Origin: JAOTYV01 sp041557595
GTDB taxonomy: Bacteria > Pseudomonadota > Alphaproteobacteria > UBA8366
Assembly: GCA_041557595.1 (NCBI GenBank)
Contig: JBFFGE010000141.1
Location: 1 to 12,969 of the forward strand
Direction of reading: 5' to 3'
DNA length: 12,969 nt
This document shows, piece after piece, positions 1 to 5,349 of this stretch. Numbering within the stretch: the first letter of the stretch is position 1; the number at the start of each line of letters is the position of its first letter. The position numbers and the translations under genes were made by a program. The notes under the pieces are model-generated. The model saw only the letters and a list, made by a program, of their open reading frames with translations. It searched no databases and was not told the origin of the DNA.

Positions 1-237
1 AGGTTCTTCGCCGATTACGAGGCGACCGTGCGCGACGGGTCGTTGCGGATCGGCATTCTCGAAACCTTTGGGCCGATCGGCAACAAGCCGCACTTCGTTC
101 AAGGCATCGAGCTGAGCGGCCGCGGCGAGGTCACCTACCGGATCCCGAAGACGAGCGTGTATTCCGTCTATTTCGAAGGTTCTCCGTCGGGCAGAGGATA
201 CGATCTGTCCTATACGGTGCGATGGGGCGCCCGTTAG
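1..237 (+). CDS. 3' end of an unrecognised protein gene (5' partial)
   Basis: The frame is open from the first base and ends at TAG 235-237, giving the last 78 residues of a protein whose start lies outside the window. The visible part alternates hydrophobic and polar residues (for example YRIPKTSVYSVYFEG and YDLSYTVRWG), which suggests a C-terminal beta-rich domain. There is no cysteine pair, metal motif or membrane helix in this part. I do not recognise the family. The gene converges on the multicopper oxidase gene, and its stop codon lies inside the left arm of an 11-bp inverted repeat. The open reading frame and GC-rich codon use support it as real coding sequence, but no function can be given. 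Confidence 0.65.
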   Translation, partial: RFFADYEATVRDGSLRIGILETFGPIGNKPHFVQGIELSGRGEVTYRIPKTSVYSVYFEGSPSGRGYDLSYTVRWGAR

Positions 238-343
238 ACCATTTCCGGCATAAAACGACTCTCCTGAAATGGTCTAGCTCTTGGATTTTACGCAAATACG
301 CCGTCGCGAACCGTTTCGGTTCGCCCGGGATTTGCGCTAGCGC
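235..343. repeat. Nested inverted repeats between convergent genes
   Basis: Three kinds of symmetry are packed between the two convergent stop codons. First, TAGACCATTTC (235-245) is perfectly inverted as GAAATGGTCTA (266-276), with a 20-nt loop. Second, GCGAACC (306-312) pairs with GGTTCGC (318-324) around a 5-nt loop, and this hairpin is enclosed by CGCAAAT (291-297) and ATTTGCG (330-336). Third, GCGCTAGCGC (334-343) is a perfect palindrome. These could act as a bidirectional transcription end for both genes, although no long T tract follows. They could also be copies of a dispersed intergenic palindrome of the kind common in alphaproteobacteria. Confidence 0.7.
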
Positions 344-349
344 TTGCGC

Positions 350-1777
350 TCACGCCACGCGGACGGTCGCCATCATGCCGGCCTTTTGATGCTCCAGGAT
401 GTGGCAATGGAACATCCAGTCCCCGGCATTGTCCGCGACGAAGACGATGTCGACCCGGTCGCGCGGATGCAGCAACACGGTATCGAGCCATGGGGTATGG
501 CGTTCCGGCTTGCCGTTACGGCTGAGCACGCGGAACGAATGGCCGTGCAGATGCATCGGGTGATCCCAGGCCGTCTCGTTGCGCAAGGTCAGAATGTGGC
601 TCCTGCCGTGCTGCAGCGTCAGCAGCGGCTCGATCCGGCGCATGTCCTCGGGCATCGCGGCACCGTTGATCGCCCAGAACAGACCGCGGCCGCCGCCGGC
701 ATGCATGCCCATCGGCCCGCCGCCCATCCGTCCCCCCATCATGCCGCTCATGGCGCCGCCTTCCAGGACGACCTCATGGCGGACCGCCTCCGCGAGCTTC
801 GGCTCGGGGAGGGGATTCGCCGGTAAGGCGATGGGCGTTTCCGGCGGCGCGCCGCGTATCGGTTTGCCCGCTCCGTAGGCGATATCGATTAGACGATAGC
901 CCCGGCCGCGATAGTAGCTATCGGCGACCGTGAAACGCGATCCGGGCGGCCGGGTCATGTCGAGGATGATGTCGGCGCGTTGCGCCGGCGCCAGGATCAC
1001 CGTTCCGTCCGCGGCCGCATGGGGCGATACGGGCTGGCCGTCCAGGGCGATGATCTTCGGTGCATGCCCGTCGAAGCGCAGGGCAAAGATCCGTGCGTTC
1101 GCGACATTGATCAGACGGAGCCGGATGCGCTCGCCGCTGCGCACGGAAAGCTCTCCGGGCACGCGGCCGTTGATCGTCACCGTGTTGCCGATCCTGCCAT
1201 TGTGGCTCATGTCATGCGGGTGGCCGAAGCCGCCGGCGATCGCGGCGGAGGCGTCGAGCAGCCAATCGTCCAGCACCCAAACAAGGTCGCGATCCACTTT
1301 GATCGGGTTTCGTTCTTCGATCACGAGCGGGCCGGCCAGGCCACGAGCGACCTGCTCGCTGCTGTTCAGATGGGGATGGTACCAGTAGGTCCCCGCATCC
1401 GGCAGCGTGAAGTCGTAGAGGAAGCTGGCGTTCGAGCCGATCGGTTTTTGCGTGACGAAGGGCACGCCATCCATCGCATTCGGCATGCGCACGCCGTGAA
1501 AATGGACGGTGGTCGGTTGATCCAGGCGATTGTCGACCCGGACGCGCAGCCGGTCGCCTTGCCGTTTGCGAATTAGTGGGCCCGGCACCGCACCGTTATA
1601 GGCCCATACGGCTGTCTCGGGATATTCCTTGCCGACGATGTTGAATTTCGACGGTGCGGCTTTCAAAACGAACGCCGCGGGGTCGCCGGCTGCTTCGGCC
1701 GGCGGTCCGGCAAGGAAAGCCGTTCCGGCGGCGAGGCCGGCGGCGAGGAAATCGCGTCGCGAAACTTTTTCGGTCAT
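350..1777 (-). CDS. Tat-exported multicopper oxidase (CueO/CopA/laccase-like)
   Basis: This 475-residue protein has the length and all copper ligands of a three-domain multicopper oxidase. These enzymes couple one-electron oxidation of Cu(I), other metals or phenols to reduction of O2 to water in the periplasm. The N-terminus SRRDFL (6-11) followed by an Ala/Gly-rich stretch to about residue 30 is a Tat signal, fitting export of a folded copper protein. Copper motifs are HFHG (H92, H94), HPH (H134, H136), HPMHLHG (H406, H409, H411) and HCHILEHQKAGM (H457, C458, H459, H463, M468); the last has the same spacing as E. coli CueO. A Met/Gly-rich segment (343-359) just before the C-terminal domain resembles the Met-rich insert of cuprous oxidases, so copper detoxification is the best guess. 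The ATG at 1777 is preceded by AGGCGG at a 5-nt spacing. The gene is monocistronic on the - strand. Substrate is inferred, not seen. Confidence 0.93.
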   Translation of the reverse strand: MTEKVSRRDFLAAGLAAGTAFLAGPPAEAAGDPAAFVLKAAPSKFNIVGKEYPETAVWAYNGAVPGPLIRKRQGDRLRVRVDNRLDQPTTVHFHGVRMPNAMDGVPFVTQKPIGSNASFLYDFTLPDAGTYWYHPHLNSSEQVARGLAGPLVIEERNPIKVDRDLVWVLDDWLLDASAAIAGGFGHPHDMSHNGRIGNTVTINGRVPGELSVRSGERIRLRLINVANARIFALRFDGHAPKIIALDGQPVSPHAAADGTVILAPAQRADIILDMTRPPGSRFTVADSYYRGRGYRLIDIAYGAGKPIRGAPPETPIALPANPLPEPKLAEAVRHEVVLEGGAMSGMMGGRMGGGPMGMHAGGGRGLFWAINGAAMPEDMRRIEPLLTLQHGRSHILTLRNETAWDHPMHLHGHSFRVLSRNGKPERHTPWLDTVLLHPRDRVDIVFVADNAGDWMFHCHILEHQKAGMMATVRVA

Positions 1778-1840
1778 GTGAACCGCCTAATGGGCAGGTC
1801 GCCGCAGCGTCGCAAAGTCGCCGGACTTCGGTATCCTCTA

Positions 1841-1871
1841 TATCTAGGGATTCCTGTCACTGTAAGCTCAA
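1841..1871 (-). promoter_or_regulatory. Candidate promoter of the multicopper oxidase gene, 19-bp spacer
   Basis: On the - strand, TTGAGC (1871-1866) is followed after exactly 19 bp by TAGATA (1846-1841), about 64 nt upstream of the oxidase ATG. A 19-bp spacer instead of 17 is a hallmark of promoters controlled by MerR-family activators such as CueR/HmrR, which often drive copper genes. However, the spacer lacks the clear dyad expected for such a regulator and no MerR gene is in the window, so this is a tentative call. Confidence 0.35.
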
Positions 1872-2295
1872 GGTTTAAAAATGAATTGCTGCTGGGGCGG
1901 CGAAATCCCTCTCGCCGAAAGCCGCGCATGTCGTGTGCGACTGTTCCGCGAGAGGGGTGGTATCCGATCCCTGCGGCCGCAACCGCGACCGGCAGTGCAC
2001 GGAAGTCTTCGCCTTGAAGTGTTCGGCGCACTTTCCCGAGAACGCCGAATGCCTCGGTCTACCGGCTAACGGACCGCCGTTCAATTACAATGAAGGAGGG
2101 GGATTAGACGCTTGGAGTACGACGACTAGATCAACCTGCTTTTAATTGGATTCCATGAAAGGCAGCGAAGTTGGTCGATTCTACGAAGATAGAGCAGCTT
2201 GCGTGCGCCCGGATGGGCGCATGCTGATCCAGGCGGAATTCGGCGATTTCGGGCAACAGGAACCGGGCATCGAAATTGTGCAACGAAATGTCCCT
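1872..2295. other. Gene-poor stretch upstream of the oxidase gene
   Basis: About 420 bp lie between the oxidase promoter candidate and the terminator of the small-peptide gene, and I see no convincing gene here. A + strand frame starting at GTG 1933 and ending at TAA 2143-2145 encodes 70 residues with seven cysteines, but it has no ribosome site and no signal peptide. A strong Shine-Dalgarno-like AAGGAGG at 2093-2099 leads only into TTG GAG TAC GAC GAC TAG (2112-2129), five codons long. Overlapping open frames on the other strand are equally unsupported. The stretch may be a decayed gene or plain intergenic DNA. Confidence 0.4.
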
Positions 2296-2332
2296 GAAAA
2301 AGAAGAGCCCCCCGCGCGACGGCGGAGGGCTC
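2296..2332 (-). terminator. Rho-independent terminator after the small exported peptide
   Basis: Read on the - strand, GAGCCC-T-CCGC pairs with GCGG-G-GGGCTC (hairpin 2332-2305, 11 pairs with one T-G wobble, 6-nt loop), immediately followed by TTCTTTTT. It begins 41 nt after the stop of the 57-residue peptide gene and points away from it. This marks the end of the PRC-barrel / peptide transcription unit and separates it from the multicopper oxidase gene, which must have its own promoter. Confidence 0.85.
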
Positions 2333-2373
2333 AACCAACAGGGAAATGTAAGCCGGGAAATTCGCCGGATGGG

Positions 2374-2547
2374 CTACTTACGCGGCTGGGTCGACTGACG
2401 CAGGCACTGCGCCTTCAGCTTCATGTCTTTGATCTTCTCGCACTTGCTGGTATTGGTGGATTTCTCGCCTGCGGCCATGGCGGGGCTGGCAATCGGGCCG
2501 GCGACGAAGGCGGAGACGATGAGGATCGGGAGAATTCGGCGAATCAT
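2374..2547 (-). CDS. Small exported cationic peptide with two cysteines
   Basis: ATG at 2547 to TAG 2376-2374 encodes 57 residues. AGGAG (2559-2555) lies 7 nt before the ATG, an excellent ribosome site. The first 25 residues form a Sec signal peptide: two Arg after the Met, a hydrophobic core (ILPILIVSAFVAG), then a P-A-M-A cleavage site. The predicted mature part is about 32 residues, Lys-rich, with Cys36 and Cys48 separated by 11 residues, so a single disulfide is possible. The gene sits 59 nt downstream of the PRC-barrel gene on the same strand and is followed by a strong terminator, so the two are probably co-transcribed. I do not recognise a family. Ribosome site, signal peptide and terminator together make it a convincing real gene despite its size. 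Confidence 0.82.
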   Translation of the reverse strand: MIRRILPILIVSAFVAGPIASPAMAAGEKSTNTSKCEKIKDMKLKAQCLRQSTQPRK

Positions 2548-2606
2548 TTAGTAACTCCTATGGTCTGGTTGGGTTCGGGGAGGGTGCAAGTCGGGCAGTG
2601 CGCGGC

Positions 2607-3191
2607 TCAATGGTCCACACAGTGGGAGTTCTGCCGTTCTTGCGGGGAGGGTGATCCGGTTCCCCGCGTTTCCGGAGCCCTGACACGGGTTTTGAGACTG
2701 GCGAGTTGGGCTCGCTGCAGCTCTTCCTTCGTTAGGTCGATACGAATGACTTTGACTTGGGCGCCCTCGACGGAAACGACTTGGGCGCGGTGCGGGGCGA
2801 CCAATACCGGGCCGCCGTCCATTTCGGCCGTGTCGCGTACCGCAACGAGGACATTTTTGACCTGACCGCTATCGTCGACGACAAGATCGTCGACCTGGCC
2901 GATGTTGTCGCCGCCGAGCGTCAGGACATGACTGCCGACGATGCGGTGCGACGAATAATACCGATCCGTCTCGCTTGCGCCCATCGCGTGATGCGGACCG
3001 GGGCGCGCAAACAAATGGTCTCGGTGGCCGGGCGCGCGCAAATCGTAAGACCTTGATCGTGTCGCTTCAGCCTGATTTGGCGATGCGTTGGGAGCCGGGA
3101 TCCAGAGTGCAGCGAGGCCGGCACCGAGTACCAAGACCCATGCGGCCGAGCGGTATCCGGATTTGCGAAGTTCGCTTCGGGATAATGTCAT
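2607..3191 (-). CDS. Exported PRC-barrel domain protein
   Basis: The protein is 194 residues when read from ATG 3191. This start has GAGG (3204-3201) at 9 nt; an ATG 7 codons upstream (3212) has no ribosome site, and the open frame running on to 3434 crosses the promoter region. Residues 1 to about 42 look like a signal peptide or N-terminal anchor (core AAWVLVLGAGLAALWIP). After a His/Arg-rich linker, residues 79-157 match a PRC-barrel: RIVGSHVLTLGGDNIGQVDDLVVD, then GQVKNVLVAV and GPVLVAPHRAQVV. These small beta-barrels occur in the photosynthetic reaction centre H subunit, RimM and many alphaproteobacterial stress or envelope proteins, where they bind partner proteins. The C-terminal tail is polar and likely disordered. 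It is divergent from the ECF sigma gene and has a matching promoter element upstream, so it is probably a target of that sigma factor. The exact role is unknown. Confidence 0.85.
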   Translation of the reverse strand: MTLSRSELRKSGYRSAAWVLVLGAGLAALWIPAPNASPNQAEATRSRSYDLRAPGHRDHLFARPGPHHAMGASETDRYYSSHRIVGSHVLTLGGDNIGQVDDLVVDDSGQVKNVLVAVRDTAEMDGGPVLVAPHRAQVVSVEGAQVKVIRIDLTKEELQRAQLASLKTRVRAPETRGTGSPSPQERQNSHCVDH

Positions 3192-3278
3192 CGCTAGATA
3201 CCTCGATCTCATTTTATGCGCCGTACGCCAATTTCGCGGCGCGTTGCGTGTCGGTGTGAGTGACGCTTCTGATGACAT

Positions 3279-3305
3279 AGACGCCGCGGGATGCGGATTA
3301 TTCCC
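3279..3305 (-). promoter_or_regulatory. Candidate ECF-sigma promoter for the PRC-barrel/peptide unit
   Basis: On the - strand GGGAATAA (3305-3298), a 14-bp spacer, then CGTCT (3283-3279), followed by ATG TC. GGAAT-type -35 and CGTC-type -10 boxes are typical of ECF sigma factors. The element lies about 88 nt upstream of the PRC-barrel ATG and mirrors, with identical spacing, the element facing the sigma gene on the other strand. The match between the two is the main support. Confidence 0.6.
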
Positions 3306-3332
3306 GGGTGTTTTTGCGGCCGAATCCGAAAA

Positions 3333-3346
3333 CGCGGAATTCCGCG
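3333..3346. repeat. 14-bp perfect palindrome between divergent promoters
   Basis: CGCGGAATTCCGCG is a perfect palindrome. It lies between the -35 elements of the two divergent ECF-type promoters, so it could be an operator for a dimeric regulator. No known operator consensus is recognised. Confidence 0.55.
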
Positions 3347-3377
3347 CTTGTGACGCAGTTCGGCAAATTAATTCCTT

Positions 3378-3394
3378 TGAATTGCCGCAATTCA
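3378..3394. repeat. Inverted repeat TGAATTG-3-CAATTCA between divergent promoters
   Basis: A 7-bp perfect inverted repeat with a 3-bp centre lies 22 bp before the -35 element of the sigma promoter. Its AT-rich arms stand out in this GC-rich sequence. A role as a regulator binding site is possible but unproven. Confidence 0.5.
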
Positions 3395-3415
3395 GTCTGA
3401 ATTCGACGGCGTTCG

Positions 3416-3442
3416 GGGAATAAAACCGACTCAATCAAGTCT
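3416..3442 (+). promoter_or_regulatory. Candidate autoregulatory promoter of the ECF sigma gene
   Basis: GGGAATAA (3416-3423), a 14-bp spacer, then AGTCT (3438-3442), followed by GTATAG. The layout is identical to the - strand element serving the PRC-barrel gene. ECF sigma factors commonly activate their own operon, so two copies of one motif in the divergent region fit this gene's product recognising both. Transcription from here would leave a leader of about 290 nt before the GTG start at 3744. Confidence 0.6.
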
Positions 3443-3565
3443 GTATAGGCATGGATCATGTGTCGCAGGACCGTTCGCAATGAACGTGACAAGGATAAGC
3501 ACCGTGAAGAACCGGCGAACCGGCTCGTGCGGATGCGCGGACACATGGTCGGGAGGGGGCACGGC

Positions 3566-3590
3566 GGCGGAATTCAATCCGGAATTCGCC
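3566..3590 (+). repeat. Hairpin in the sigma gene leader
   Basis: GGCG-g-AATTC (3566-3575) pairs with GAATT-CGCC (3582-3590): nine pairs with one bulged G and a 6-nt loop. It lies in the predicted 5' leader of the sigma mRNA. It is followed at 3610-3621 by CGTCATATGACG, a perfect 12-bp palindrome. No downstream T tract is present, so it is not a simple terminator. Confidence 0.45.
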
Positions 3591-3730
3591 GACATTATTT
3601 GGGCAGACCCGTCATATGACGACGTTGCGGAACGGGAATTGTTTGAATGGGGCCGATTTTTCGAGGTCTCGGCAAGAGCGGTGGCGCGTCTGCGTCACCT
3701 CCGAATTTTCAGAATGCTCACGCCGAACCT

Positions 3731-3735
3731 GGAGG
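3731..3735 (+). promoter_or_regulatory. Shine-Dalgarno site deciding the sigma factor start
   Basis: GGAGG sits 8 nt before GTG at 3744. It supports this GTG over the in-frame ATG at 3714 (no ribosome site) and over the distant ATG at 3480 (only a weak AGGA at 9 nt). A start at 3744 also gives the normal ECF length. Confidence 0.7.
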
Positions 3736-3743
3736 AAACCACT

Positions 3744-4253
3744 GTGCCCGAAACCGGCCCTGCGCTCTCTCACTACATTCTGTCCCTGCGACGCTACGCC
3801 ATGGCGCTTGTTGGCAATCGAGAGGATGCGGACGATCTTGTCCAGGAATGCCTGGCGCGGGCTTTGGCGCGGACGGTCGCCTGGAACCAGGTTCGGAACG
3901 TTCGGGCGTATCTGTTTACGATCTTGCACAACCTGTATGTAGACCGCGCCGGCAGGCGTAAGAATGCGGGAATCGCGGTGCCCATCGAAACCGCGGAAGC
4001 GCAGCTCAGCACGCCGGCCTGTCAGGAAGAGGCGCTTCGATTGCGCGATCTGGAACGTGCGCTTCGCTTGCTGCCGGAAGAATTTCGCCAGGTGATCCTG
4101 CTTGTGGGCATGGAAGGGATGAGCTACCGGGATACGGCGACGGCGCTCGGTGTCCCGGTCGGCACGGTTATGTCTCGGCTTTCGCGGGGCCGTGAAAGCC
4201 TGCGTGAATTGATGGCGAACGATACGCAACAAAAGCTGCGGATGGTCCAATGA
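3744..4253 (+). CDS. ECF-subfamily RNA polymerase sigma factor
   Basis: From GTG 3744 the product is 169 residues, the usual ECF size. Region 2 (about residues 10-73) includes YAMALVGNREDADDLVQE and RAYLFTILHNLYVDRAGRRK, the typical core-binding and -10-recognition segments. Region 4 (about 103-156) carries LPEEFRQVILL followed by the helix-turn-helix MSYRDTATALGVPVGTVMSRLSRGR, which reads the -35 box. There is no region 3, as expected for this group. The stop overlaps the next ATG (ATGA at 4250-4253), so synthesis is coupled to that of the anti-sigma factor. The frame stays open upstream to ATG 3480, so an 88-residue N-terminal extension cannot be fully excluded, but the good ribosome site and family length favour 3744. 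Likely targets are its own promoter and the divergent PRC-barrel unit. The inducing signal is unknown. Confidence 0.92.
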   Translation: MPETGPALSHYILSLRRYAMALVGNREDADDLVQECLARALARTVAWNQVRNVRAYLFTILHNLYVDRAGRRKNAGIAVPIETAEAQLSTPACQEEALRLRDLERALRLLPEEFRQVILLVGMEGMSYRDTATALGVPVGTVMSRLSRGRESLRELMANDTQQKLRMVQ

Positions 4254-5341
4254 TGGATATTGCATATTCGAAGGGACGGCCCGTGTCGGAAGGCGATCTG
4301 CATGCCTATGTGGATGGGCAGCTCGATCCGGCGCGCCGGGCGAAAGTGGAAGCGCATCTCGCGGCGCATCCCGACGACGTAGCGCGCCTGCATGACTATG
4401 AATCGCAGAATTTCGGTCTGCACGTTCTCTTCGGCGGGACGGAGATGTATCCGAACTCGGAAATCGACAGCCTGGGCGGCCGGTTTGCGCAGGCGATGCG
4501 GCGGCAGGGCCTTCTGCTCGAGATGAAGCGCGTGGCGGCAGGGATCGTCCTGCTGGTCGGCGTGCTGGGGGTCGGCTGGCTGGCGCATGACAACTATACG
4601 CGCTCGGACGATCCGTTCCTTGCCTTTACGCGCCAGGCGGTCGGCGCACATACGTTGTTTGCCGGCCGGAATTCGGCACATCACGTGGTTTCGGACAGCA
4701 ACGATTCCACGGTGGTTTCCTGGTTGTCGCAGCGGCTAACCGGCGTCCCGGTGCGCGCGCCGGATCTGAACCGGCTCGGGTTCAACCTTGCGATGGAACG
4801 GATCCTGCCATCGGCGAACGGTCCGGCTGCGCAATTATTGTATGAACACAAGGATATGGATGCGCCGGTTACGCTCTTCATCGGCAAGAGCGGCGACGCG
4901 CGGCAAGCGGCGTTTACGTTTGTCCAGAATGACGACGTGTCGATCTTTTATTGGCAGACGGGATCGTTCGCCTACAGTTTGGCCGGGCGTATCGAGCGGA
5001 AAAAGCTGTTGGCGCTGGCCGAGGCGGTCAGCGAACAATTGAATGCGCCGCCGCCGTTGCCCAAGCGATATGTCCGTAGTCCGGCGCCGGCCGAGACGGC
5101 AGGAGTGATGGTTCCGTCGCCGGATCAGCCGGTGGCGACGGCGACCGTAGCTACTCCGGCCCTTGCACCCGCTATTCCGGAAACCGGATCCGCTCGGCCC
5201 GCAGCGAAAGACGTGACGCCTGTCGCGGCTCCCGCGGCCGCCGTCGAGCGGCAGGATCCCGCGGCGGCGGCGCCGCCCGACGCGATCGAAAAACCTTCGC
5301 TGCCGCCCGCGGCGGAAGAGGAAAAGCCCAAAAATACGTGA
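4250..5341 (+). CDS. Membrane-bound anti-sigma factor
   Basis: This 363-residue partner of the preceding sigma factor overlaps it by 4 nt. Residues 12-52 (EGDLHAYVDGQLDPARRAKVEAHLAAHPDDVARLHDY) match the cytoplasmic anti-sigma helix bundle of COG5662-type regulators, which sequester ECF sigma factors. The usual zinc motif H-x3-C-x2-C is not kept: the cysteine positions hold His40 and Asp43, so zinc-thiol redox sensing is unlikely. One membrane helix spans about 94-113 (RVAAGIVLLVGVLGVGWLAH). A periplasmic domain (about 115-265) follows, with mixed alpha/beta character and no cysteine. The tail (about 266-363) is Pro/Ala-rich and probably disordered, perhaps reaching the cell wall. Release of sigma could follow proteolysis or a conformational change; the sequence does not show which. 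It converges on the GGDEF gene with an 8-bp gap. Confidence 0.88.
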   Translation: MMDIAYSKGRPVSEGDLHAYVDGQLDPARRAKVEAHLAAHPDDVARLHDYESQNFGLHVLFGGTEMYPNSEIDSLGGRFAQAMRRQGLLLEMKRVAAGIVLLVGVLGVGWLAHDNYTRSDDPFLAFTRQAVGAHTLFAGRNSAHHVVSDSNDSTVVSWLSQRLTGVPVRAPDLNRLGFNLAMERILPSANGPAAQLLYEHKDMDAPVTLFIGKSGDARQAAFTFVQNDDVSIFYWQTGSFAYSLAGRIERKKLLALAEAVSEQLNAPPPLPKRYVRSPAPAETAGVMVPSPDQPVATATVATPALAPAIPETGSARPAAKDVTPVAAPAAAVERQDPAAAAPPDAIEKPSLPPAAEEEKPKNT

Positions 5342-5349
5342 TCGGGCCG

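Noticed and set aside
2093..2129. Gene start after the strong AAGGAGG at 2093-2099
   Set aside because: The only start codon at a suitable distance (TTG 2112) gives a five-codon frame. The purine run is probably chance.
2146..2865. 239-codon + strand frame
   Set aside because: It runs through the - strand terminator, the small-peptide gene and part of the PRC-barrel gene. It has no ribosome site and no domain.
3192..3434. N-terminal extension of the PRC-barrel protein to the ATG at 3434
   Set aside because: It would run across both divergent promoter elements and palindromes. It has no ribosome site, whereas ATG 3191 has GAGG at 9 nt and is followed by a signal peptide.
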